DNA of 64,000 bases from G963676095 sp963676095 (GTDB taxonomy: Bacteria > Bacteroidota > Bacteroidia > Bacteroidales > Prolixibacteraceae). The notes below the pieces were generated by a model that saw only the letters and a list, made by a program, of their open reading frames with translations, searched no databases and was not told the DNA's origin. Made by a program: the position numbers and the translations under genes. Below, piece by piece: positions 27,201 to 35,126 of the stretch; position 1 is the first letter of the stretch; every line of letters starts with the position of its first letter. The stretch is from contig OY781040.1 of NCBI GenBank assembly GCA_963676095.1, positions 7,316,001 through 7,380,000 of the forward strand. Direction: 5' to 3'.

Positions 27201-28064
27201 CTACCAATTTTCTTGGATTGTTTCTTTAATGGCATCTAAAACTACTTGTCCTTCACCTGCCGTTTTCCTTTGTACAGTTTCATGAGGAAGTACATTGTCC
27301 ATTTTTAAATCATAGCGGAATGTTAATTCTAATACAAGATTAGCAACCGCTGTAACTTGTTCTGGAGTCAAAGGGTCCCATGTTTTTGCAGCAGCATTAT
27401 AGTTTCCGATAACTTCAATACCTATTGTATTCGAGTTTAATAACTTCTTAAAGTATTGTTTGTACATCTGCTTACTAGAGCTATCCCATAAGTGAACTGC
27501 ATATTTTGAAAGTCTGGCAGTTTGATAAACTGTTCCATCTTCCCCAACAAGGAAATGGGTTCCTTTGGTTTTTGTTGCTGCTTCCCATGCACTATAAAGG
27601 TTCGCTCCATTAGAACTAACTGTCCGATGCATTATAATTGCAGGAACGTCACCACTCATAGCACCTCTTTCTATAGAGGATAAAGGATTATATATGAATG
27701 AGGCATTTGAAGGTAAATTACTTACTTTTCCTTCAACTTGGTCTGCAATTGCTAATGCCCCTGTTACTACTCCATATTCTGAATCTTTCCAGATTGAAGT
27801 ACCAGCTTTTCTATTGTCAATTGAATAAACACCGTCAGCACCTTTTCTAACGCGTCCGTTAAGGTTGTGTTCTTCTCTATATTCCCTTGCCTCTCTTCTG
27901 GATTCGAATAGACCATTAGGGTCAAAATAAGAAACCGGGTTGTTAAACGCGTATCTGTAAGGAGACCAGTCATAGGCCCATTCTGCTACAGGGTCAGGTA
28001 CATGCCAACGGCCTAAACTTGGGTCATAAAACCGCTTCCCGTAATCATAATCCCTTACCTGCAA
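27201..28064 (-). CDS. Displaced Rhs tip with N-acetylmuramoyl-L-alanine amidase domain
   Basis: An Rhs junction (RDYDYGKRFYDPSLGRWHVP, NNPVSYFDPNGLF) is followed after a linker by an Amidase_2 domain. The domain shows AIIMHRTVSSNGANL (zinc His), THFLVGEDGTVYQTARL, YAVHLWDSS, NSNTIGIEVIGNY and, near the end, VLPHETVQRKTAGEG (second His and Lys). These enzymes split the amide bond between MurNAc and the stem peptide. No Rhs shell or signal remains, and the nominal start is a non-ATG codon. Confidence 0.82.
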   Translation of the reverse strand: MQVRDYDYGKRFYDPSLGRWHVPDPVAEWAYDWSPYRYAFNNPVSYFDPNGLFESRREAREYREEHNLNGRVRKGADGVYSIDNRKAGTSIWKDSEYGVVTGALAIADQVEGKVSNLPSNASFIYNPLSSIERGAMSGDVPAIIMHRTVSSNGANLYSAWEAATKTKGTHFLVGEDGTVYQTARLSKYAVHLWDSSSKQMYKQYFKKLLNSNTIGIEVIGNYNAAAKTWDPLTPEQVTAVANLVLELTFRYDLKMDNVLPHETVQRKTAGEGQVVLDAIKETIQENW

Positions 28065-28229
28065 AAATGAGCTGTCTCCAGGAGCCGTTACTGCCGGTTT
28101 TCAACCAGTTCAAAGAACGCTTTAATGCTCCTAAAAGTAACATTTTTATTTTTCAATTGAACAGCTTTCAGTTGAAAAGAGAAAAGCTGATGTATCTGGT
28201 GCTAATGATGCTGTGCTATTGGAACGGGA
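28050..28229 (+). repeat. Junction repeat JR, copy 4
   Basis: Same sequence as copies 1 and 2. Joins the amidase tip (minus) to XRE remnant g (plus). Confidence 0.87.
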
Positions 28230-28443
28230 CGAGGTAAAGGCCTCTATCTAGATGGCTACGCAGATTGCAGAGGCCTTTGCCACTGGTTTACTTCGTGGTA
28301 GTTACGAACCTTTTGCTGGACAAAAGTATCCTCAAGAAGATACAGGAAATCCAGCAGCTCCATACTGAAAACAAGAAACACCATCTTTGCCCTGATGGAC
28401 ACTTTTTTGAGGGATTATAAGGCTAAGAAGGCGTACAGCTCGT
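28222..28443 (+). pseudogene. XRE-type repressor remnant g (stop and frameshifts)
   Basis: Frame ERDEVKASI, stop TAG at 28249-28251, then MATQIAEAFA, after which the frame is lost. Later fragments correspond to the helical tail (FALMDTFLRDYKAKKAYSS when frames are switched). It is the most decayed of the seven. Confidence 0.6.
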
Positions 28444-28470
28444 AATTCACACAAACCATATAAAAAACAA

Positions 28471-28492
28471 AACCCGGTACAGTGACCGGGTT
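28471..28492. terminator. Terminator hairpin after the locus 2 Rhs operon
   Basis: AACCCGGT-ACAGTG-ACCGGGTT, perfect eight-pair stem between XRE remnant g and the immunity gene. Confidence 0.78.
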
Positions 28493-28523
28493 CGTTGTTT
28501 TGTGTATTTACGTTGCAAACTTA

Positions 28524-28952
28524 TTATCCATATTTCAGAAAGCTTACGCGCCCATCATGCCTTATTGAGATTATCCAATCTAAACTCTCATCAAAAATAT
28601 CAATATCGTCAGAACTTGGATACCATAAATCAAAGAAATATTTATCTACATCAGCGATATTGAAAATGTCAATGTCGTCAAATCGACGCCAGTTGACATA
28701 GACATCAGTTAATGGATTTACCTTCAATGAACTTAATGTATCAATTAATTTAAACTCTTCACAGGCATCAATACTCAATAAAAGTTCCTTGTTTGAATAC
28801 AATAGCTTCATTAGAGAATCTATATTTGAAAATTCATATTTCTTTAATAAGCCATCAACAAGCATCAGACAGTCTTCTGTGGATAGAGAAATAAAACGAG
28901 GGAAATCTGTTTTATGCTCACTTTTAAACAAATCTATCTTAAACGTTTCCAT
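28524..28952 (-). CDS. Putative cytosolic immunity protein of Rhs locus 2
   Basis: 142 acidic residues with an Asp-rich C-terminal half (RFDDIDIFNIADVDKYFFD, PSSDDIDIFDESLDW). No signal peptide or helix for membranes and no family recognised. Placed 13 bases after the full-length Rhs gene. A soluble acidic partner suits a small basic tip acting in the cytoplasm. Confidence 0.55.
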   Translation of the reverse strand: METFKIDLFKSEHKTDFPRFISLSTEDCLMLVDGLLKKYEFSNIDSLMKLLYSNKELLLSIDACEEFKLIDTLSSLKVNPLTDVYVNWRRFDDIDIFNIADVDKYFFDLWYPSSDDIDIFDESLDWIISIRHDGRVSFLKYG

Positions 28953-28965
28953 AAAATGCTAATAT

Positions 28966-31900
28966 TTAGTTCTCTATTGGGATAGCTCCAGATACTCCTC
29001 CGTTGCCTCTTTTACCTTTTGTATAATCCCAATAATTTATATGGGGTTTTTCTTCTCCAGAACCTGGTTTTGCGTTAGGATGAGCTGGATCTAACCGATA
29101 ACCTTTTTGGGAATTTCCCCGCTGAGGACTTCCAAATTTTCCGGTTTCCCCTTTAGGCAGACTTTCAGTAGACTCCAGTCCTATTTTACCTTTAGCTTCT
29201 TTTAATGCCTCCTTCGTTCCGCTTAAAGATCCTTTTGATTCTCCTTTAGTTTCTCCATAATTGTACCCAGCAGCAGCATTATTTGCAGCATTTGCTTGTA
29301 AAACCTTTCCCCCTAGGGCAGTTGCTTCTCCGGCTATAACGGCGGTTCCTCCAATTACTGCGGCGGGTGCTGCTACTACTGTACCAGCCCCTGCAGTTGC
29401 TACTTCAACTGTTCCTGCAGCAACCAGAACAACACCTCCTGTGGCAGCAGTTCCATGTCCTCCAACCTCCATAGCTTGGCCAACAGTCATCGCAGCTGCA
29501 TCTGTCGAACGTAGTGCGTTGTTATAATCGCCAGCATCTGTAGGGGTGTAATTATTCCTTAAATGCGTTGTGCCTGGAACAATGTTGGTAACAATACCAA
29601 TTGAGGTTCCCACAATTGCGTCCCAAACAGTATTTCCATCAGGATCAACCAGCCGTACCGGGTTATTTAAAGCATAAGCATAAGGAGTGATTCCGTAATA
29701 TTTCTCGGCCTTGTTGTCGATCACATGCCACCTTCCGATTTCCGCGTCATAGAACCTGGCTCCGTAATCGTAATTTTCAAAGAACTCGTCCTGTAACTCT
29801 TTGCCGTTATAAAGATATTTATTTTCTGTCAGATTATTATCCGTAAAAAGACTTCCGAACGGATAATATTCCTCTTCCTGGTCAACTGTCGGGTTTGAGC
29901 CGGAGTAATGGTATGTCATCCGGGTATTGCCCAGGTGGTCTTTCAGGTAGTAATGGTACAAAGGGGTAGTAGGATCAGGAACATAATACCCTTCCGGGGT
30001 CAGCACCTTTACCAGACTGCCTCCCTGGTAAATAAACGGGCCGTAGTACAGCGTAGTGGCCGAACTGCCGCTTATGGTAGCCGTCTTGCCCCACTTTACC
30101 CCCAAGGCATCGTACTGGTAAACCACCTTGTTGCTGGCATCCTTGTAGTACTGCGAGGGAAGGTCAAGTTCCTTGTAATAGCTGATCGTCAGCCCTCTTA
30201 GTCCGTCGCTGGTCAGGTTCCCGTTGCTGTCGTAGCTGTAACTGCCGCTCTTGCCCGATGTCCCCTCATAGGTCCCGCTCACTGTCCCCAGCTGGTTACC
30301 CGTATTCGTGTAGGTCAGGCTTTCCCGGTTCGATCCGCTGCTGTTCTTCCGCGTCAGGCCGGTAATATTCCCGTTCGCATCATAGGCAGCGCTGGTCAGG
30401 TCATAGGCGGAGGAGTTGGTCCAGCTGCCGGAATAAGTCCCGTAATCGCCCTGGGTCAGCCGGTTCAACCCGTCATAGGTGAAGTTGTACCCCTTGTACA
30501 GGTTACTGCCACTGTTGTACTGCCGCCATTTGATCCCGTTGATGTTCCCGTTGTACTGGGCTGTCCCGTTCAGGGTTGTGGTCATGTCCGTGTCGTAATA
30601 CAGCTGCATCGCAAACAGCCGGGCTGTGGTCGAGGCCACTCCCGGGTCATTGATTTTGGTCAGCCAGCCCCGGATGTTGTAACTGTAATCACAATACTGC
30701 AACCCGTTATGCTGCTGTTTCGTGCTTAAACGGCCAAGATCATCGTAGGTATTCGTTGCCAGGGTTGTCAGCGTGGTGGTATTGTACCCGAACTTGCAGG
30801 TCAGTTGCCTGCCCATGTGGTCATAGGTAAAACTTTCATTCAGGGTGATGGCCGTTGATGAGGATGTCTTTTTATGAAGGGTCTGTTTTGTGGTTACCTG
30901 TCCAACGAAGTTGTAGGAATACGACACCCGGTTATTGCCCCCTTCCGGGTTGGTCTGGTACTGCTGGAGCAGCCTCCCGTACTTGTCATAGTAGTTTACC
31001 GTGTAAAGCCAGGTGCCGGTATCCGGTATTTTGGCCCTTATCCCCGTCACCTGTCCTTTGACATTGTCTGTCCGGGTCTCTGTACTGTAAACCTGCGAAT
31101 AACTGTAACCCCATGTGGAGGGAGTGGTATAACTGTCATAATAGGTTGCCGACAGGTATTTACCGGCATCGGATATCCTGGGAAAGGCGTTATTGGTATA
31201 TCCCAGGACTACGGAACCGGAGGATTCATACATCACCGTTTCCGCATCCACTGTCGTTTGCAGGGAAGTCCTTGATAAGCTACTTTCATATTTACCGGTA
31301 AGCACCGCACGGTTAAAGGCATCATACTTCGAGAACAGCCAGTACCCGTTTGCCCGTTGCACCGCACTCTGGGACAACACCAACCGGTCCCTCTGGTCAT
31401 AAACCATGTAGGCCCATCCTGCTCCCGGAAGCTTTTTTTCGATCAGGCGGTCCCGTCCGTCATAAAGATACTGGTAGCACAACTGGGACAGCTCGGTGGA
31501 ACTGATGCTCCCGTCATCGGCTGTGGCCTTGGGAGGGATTACACAGCAAAGAAGGCCTTTGTCGTTATAAACGTAATAGGTCGAGTAAGCGGTTGTCCCT
31601 ATATAGCTTCTCTTTAGGACCACCCGTCCCTGCTTGTCCTTATATTCCACCGTCCGGTTGGCCGACTCCGTCGGGGTGGTTACATTCTCGTCCCAGGTGG
31701 TGGTTTTGTACAGGGTACTGGCAGCATAGGCGCTGGCCGTGGTGTTCAGCAAATTCGTGCTGTTGTTGATCGTGTAGTCCATCACCTCGCTGCTGGTGTT
31801 GGTCCCGTAAGCATACTTGACAGTATGCCCGTTCCCGGTTTTCCAGGTTTCGCCAGGGGCCGATTGTTCCACTACCCTGTTAAGGGGCGAGTTGTCGTAA

Positions 31901-34900
31901 GTCTTTTCAGAGTATGCATAAATTCCATCGGTTGAGCCATAATAACCCGTCCAGTTGTCTGAGACGGTAGCTGTAGACAGATAGGCTGCATCCTGGGCCG
32001 AAGCAAAAGGAAGATAATCTTTCGCCTGCCTTCCATACTCATCGTATATAACCGGGGTGATCAAATCTTTCGACCCGCCCCCTGAAGCCTTAAAATCTAC
32101 CACCTGCGACAACCGCCCCAGCCCATCATAATACTCCACACGGGTACGCTTCTGTGTATAATCCAAGGTATCGGTAGCCGATTCCGTTTGTTGTCCTTTT
32201 TCCAGGATTGTTTCTCTGAGTATGTAGTTTCTGTCTTGGGAAGGGGAGGCCGGCTTAGCACGCTGAGAAACATTCACAATGGAACTAATCCCACCCCCGC
32301 TTACCGTCACGGTGCCTGTTATAGAAGAAGAAACACCATTGGCAGCGCAGGTAACTGTGACCGTGCTTCCAGACAACGTGGCTCCGTATACGCAACCCGA
32401 ATAAGTTACTGTCTGGTTAGTGGTATTTGTGTTCACAGAAAAAGTCTGGCTCCCCCCTGTATAATCAAATCTCAGACTGGTTGGGGTCAAGGTGATATAA
32501 GGAACTGCTGTCTGGGTGACATTTACACTGGAGCTAATCCCACCCCCGTTTACCGTCACAATCCCTGTTTTAGCAGAGGTTGTACTGTTGGCAGCGCAGG
32601 TAACTGTGACCGTGCTCCCAGACAATGTCGCACTCGAAACACATCCTGTATAAGTTACTGTCTGACTCGTGGTGTTCGTACTAACTGTAAAGGTCTTGCT
32701 ACCTCCGGCATAAGTATAACTTAAGCTTGTCGGCGAAAGCGTAATATAAGGCATAGCTGCCAAGGTAACACTAACGCTCGAGTTGATCCCGTTGCCACTT
32801 ACGGTCACGGTCCCTGTTTTAGCTGTGGTCGTGCTGTTTGCAGCGCAGGTAACTGTGACCGTGCTCCCAGACAACGTCGCACTCGAAACACATCCCGAAT
32901 AAGTTACCGTCTGACTCGTAGTGTTCGTACTAACTGTGAAGGTTTTGTTTCCGCCGGTGTATTCAAAACTTAAACTCGTTGGGGAAAGGGTGATATAAGA
33001 AGCTTCCTGGCTAACGCTAACGCTTGAACTGATTCCGTTACCACTTACGGTCACAGTCCCTGTTTTGGCTGAGGTCGTACTGTTGGCAACACAAGTAACT
33101 GTGACTGTGCTCCCAGACAATGTCGCACTCGAAACACATCCCGAATAAGTTACTGCCTGCCCCGTGGTGTTCGTACTAATGGTAAAAGTCTTGCTGCCTC
33201 CTGTACAGGAAAAACTCAAGCTTGTTGGGGAAAGAGTGATATATGGCATGGCTGCCAAGGTAACACTAACGCTTGAGTTGATCCCGTTGCCACTTACGGT
33301 CACAGTCCCTGTTTTAGCTGAGGTCGTGCTGTTGGCAGCGCAAGTAACTGTGACCGTGCTCCCAGACAATGTCGCACTCGAAACACACCCCGAATAAGTT
33401 ATCGTCTGACTCGTGGTATTTGTACTAACTGTAAAGGTTTTGTTCCCGCCGGTGTATTCAAAACTTAAACTCGTTGGAGAAAGGGCAATATAAGAAGCTT
33501 CCTGGCTAACGCTAACGCTTGAACTGATCCCATTACCACTTACGGTCACTGTCCCGGTTTTGGCAGTGGTCGTGCTGTTGGCAGCGCAGGTAACTGTGAC
33601 TGTGCTCCCAGACAATGTCGCACTCGAAACACATCCCGAATAAGTTACTGCCTGCCCCGTGGTGTTCGTACTAATGGTAAAGGTCTTGCTGCCTCCTGTG
33701 CAGGAAAAACTCAAGCTTGTTGGGGAAAGGGTGATATAAGAAGCTTCCTGGCTAACGCTAACGCTTGAACTGATCCCATTGCCACTTACGGTCACGGTCC
33801 CTGTTTTAGCTGAGGTCGTACTGTTGGCAGCGCAGGTAACTGTGACCGTGCTCCCAGACAATGTCGCACTCGAAACACACCCCGAATAAGTTACCGTCTG
33901 GCTCGTGGTGTTCGTACTAACAGTAAAGGTCTTGCTGCCTCCTGTGCAGGAAAAACTCAAGCTTGTTGGGGAAAGGGTGATATAAGAAGCTTCCTGGCTA
34001 ACGCTAACGCTTGAACTGATCCCATTACCACTTACGGTCACTGTCCCGGTTTTGGCAGTGGTCGTGCTGTTGGCAGCGCAGGTAACTGTGACCGTGCTCC
34101 CAGACAATGTCGCACTCGAAACACACCCCGAATAAGTTACCGTCTGGCTCGTGGTGTTCGTACTAACAGTAAAGGTCTTGCTGCCTCCTGTGCAGGAAAA
34201 ACTCAAGCTTGTTGGGGAAAGGGTGATATAAGAAGCTTCCTGGCTAACGCTAACGCTTGAACTGATCCCATTACCACTTACGGTCACTGTCCCGGTTTTG
34301 GCAGTGGTCGTGCTGTTGGCAGCGCAGGTAACTGTGACCGTGCTCCCAGACAATGTCGCACTCGAAACACACCCCGAATAAGTTACCGTCTGGCTCGTGG
34401 TGTTCGTACTAACAGTAAAGGTCTTGCTGCCTCCTGTGCAGGAAAAACTCAAGCTTGTTGGGGAAAGGGTGATATAAGAAGCTTCCTGGCTAACGCTAAC
34501 GCTTGAACTGATCCCATTGCCACTTACGGTCACGGTCCCTGTTTTAGCTGAGGTCGTACTGTTGGCAGCGCAGGTAACTGTGACCGTGCTCCCAGACAAT
34601 GTCGCACTCGAAACACACCCCGAATAAGTTACCGTCTGGCTCGTGGTGTTCGTACTAACAGTAAAGGTCTTGCTGCCTCCTGTGCAGGAAAAACTCAAGC
34701 TTGTTGGGGAAAGAGTGATATATGGCATGGCAGATTGAGTAACAGTAAAACTTTTTTTAGTAGAACCAACTTTAACCGTAATAGTTGCACTTCTGGCCGA
34801 ACTACTATTTGCTTGTACTGTTACTACTGCTTCAGCTTCATCATCACTCAATTTCGAATAGCTTATTGCCATCCAAGAGGGAGTCCCTGTAAATGACAGG

Positions 34901-35079
34901 GCACACGAAGAGGAAGTAACAACATGCATCTCAAAGATTAATGTACCTCCTGCTGAGGAAATACTTTGAGAAGTTGGCTCAATAGATTGTATTGTACATT
35001 CTTCTACAGGTGTTAATACAACGCCGTTACATATATTAACAACCAGAGTAATAATTAAAAGAATAAAAAGATATCTCAT
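28966..35079 (-). CDS. Full-length Rhs protein of locus 2 with N-terminal array of BACON-like repeats
   Basis: 2037 residues. A signal peptide (YLFILLIITLVVNICNG) is followed by one divergent BACON-like domain (to about residue 118), ten repeats of about 80 residues (about 120-940), a DUF6443-like region (NYILRETILEKGQQTESATD, RVEYYDGLGRLSQVVDF), and Rhs/YD repeats forming the presumed toxin cage. Then come the junction (YYLKDHLGNTRMTYHYSG, YDYGARFYDAEIGRWHVID, NNPVRLVDPDGN) and an about 190-residue tip. The tip has an Ala/Gly/Val-rich segment and a short end GYRLDPAHPNAKPGSGEEKP plus HINYWDYTKGKRG. That ending resembles polymorphic toxin domains such as toxin 24, from memory and unverified. 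It is the only complete Rhs core in locus 2. Confidence 0.86.
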   Translation of the reverse strand: MRYLFILLIITLVVNICNGVVLTPVEECTIQSIEPTSQSISSAGGTLIFEMHVVTSSSCALSFTGTPSWMAISYSKLSDDEAEAVVTVQANSSSARSATITVKVGSTKKSFTVTQSAMPYITLSPTSLSFSCTGGSKTFTVSTNTTSQTVTYSGCVSSATLSGSTVTVTCAANSTTSAKTGTVTVSGNGISSSVSVSQEASYITLSPTSLSFSCTGGSKTFTVSTNTTSQTVTYSGCVSSATLSGSTVTVTCAANSTTTAKTGTVTVSGNGISSSVSVSQEASYITLSPTSLSFSCTGGSKTFTVSTNTTSQTVTYSGCVSSATLSGSTVTVTCAANSTTTAKTGTVTVSGNGISSSVSVSQEASYITLSPTSLSFSCTGGSKTFTVSTNTTSQTVTYSGCVSSATLSGSTVTVTCAANSTTSAKTGTVTVSGNGISSSVSVSQEASYITLSPTSLSFSCTGGSKTFTISTNTTGQAVTYSGCVSSATLSGSTVTVTCAANSTTTAKTGTVTVSGNGISSSVSVSQEASYIALSPTSLSFEYTGGNKTFTVSTNTTSQTITYSGCVSSATLSGSTVTVTCAANSTTSAKTGTVTVSGNGINSSVSVTLAAMPYITLSPTSLSFSCTGGSKTFTISTNTTGQAVTYSGCVSSATLSGSTVTVTCVANSTTSAKTGTVTVSGNGISSSVSVSQEASYITLSPTSLSFEYTGGNKTFTVSTNTTSQTVTYSGCVSSATLSGSTVTVTCAANSTTTAKTGTVTVSGNGINSSVSVTLAAMPYITLSPTSLSYTYAGGSKTFTVSTNTTSQTVTYTGCVSSATLSGSTVTVTCAANSTTSAKTGIVTVNGGGISSSVNVTQTAVPYITLTPTSLRFDYTGGSQTFSVNTNTTNQTVTYSGCVYGATLSGSTVTVTCAANGVSSSITGTVTVSGGGISSIVNVSQRAKPASPSQDRNYILRETILEKGQQTESATDTLDYTQKRTRVEYYDGLGRLSQVVDFKASGGGSKDLITPVIYDEYGRQAKDYLPFASAQDAAYLSTATVSDNWTGYYGSTDGIYAYSEKTYDNSPLNRVVEQSAPGETWKTGNGHTVKYAYGTNTSSEVMDYTINNSTNLLNTTASAYAASTLYKTTTWDENVTTPTESANRTVEYKDKQGRVVLKRSYIGTTAYSTYYVYNDKGLLCCVIPPKATADDGSISSTELSQLCYQYLYDGRDRLIEKKLPGAGWAYMVYDQRDRLVLSQSAVQRANGYWLFSKYDAFNRAVLTGKYESSLSRTSLQTTVDAETVMYESSGSVVLGYTNNAFPRISDAGKYLSATYYDSYTTPSTWGYSYSQVYSTETRTDNVKGQVTGIRAKIPDTGTWLYTVNYYDKYGRLLQQYQTNPEGGNNRVSYSYNFVGQVTTKQTLHKKTSSSTAITLNESFTYDHMGRQLTCKFGYNTTTLTTLATNTYDDLGRLSTKQQHNGLQYCDYSYNIRGWLTKINDPGVASTTARLFAMQLYYDTDMTTTLNGTAQYNGNINGIKWRQYNSGSNLYKGYNFTYDGLNRLTQGDYGTYSGSWTNSSAYDLTSAAYDANGNITGLTRKNSSGSNRESLTYTNTGNQLGTVSGTYEGTSGKSGSYSYDSNGNLTSDGLRGLTISYYKELDLPSQYYKDASNKVVYQYDALGVKWGKTATISGSSATTLYYGPFIYQGGSLVKVLTPEGYYVPDPTTPLYHYYLKDHLGNTRMTYHYSGSNPTVDQEEEYYPFGSLFTDNNLTENKYLYNGKELQDEFFENYDYGARFYDAEIGRWHVIDNKAEKYYGITPYAYALNNPVRLVDPDGNTVWDAIVGTSIGIVTNIVPGTTHLRNNYTPTDAGDYNNALRSTDAAAMTVGQAMEVGGHGTAATGGVVLVAAGTVEVATAGAGTVVAAPAAVIGGTAVIAGEATALGGKVLQANAANNAAAGYNYGETKGESKGSLSGTKEALKEAKGKIGLESTESLPKGETGKFGSPQRGNSQKGYRLDPAHPNAKPGSGEEKPHINYWDYTKGKRGNGGVSGAIPIEN
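32256..34722 (-). repeat. Ten tandem repeats of about 240-246 bases coding BACON-like modules
   Basis: Each unit reads YITLSPTSLSFSCTGGSKTF ... VTYSGCVSSATLSG ... VTVTCAANSTT ... VTVSGNGISSSVSVSQ with small changes. The first five units (right end) are almost identical at nucleotide level; the last two are most divergent. Such uniformity points to recent unequal exchange or gene conversion, so copy number probably varies between strains. Confidence 0.92.
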
Positions 35080-35126
35080 CGTTTTTTATTTTATCGACCT
35101 TTTAAATTCAAATAATAAAGAAGAAA

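Noticed and set aside
32188..32724. Plus-strand open frames across the Rhs and BACON repeats (also 12720-13124, 30874-31275)
   Set aside because: They are shadows of the long minus-strand genes, with repeat-derived composition and no independent start signals.
32256..34722. Regular repeats considered as a CRISPR array
   Set aside because: Units are about 240 bases, in frame and protein-coding, with no short repeat/spacer pattern.
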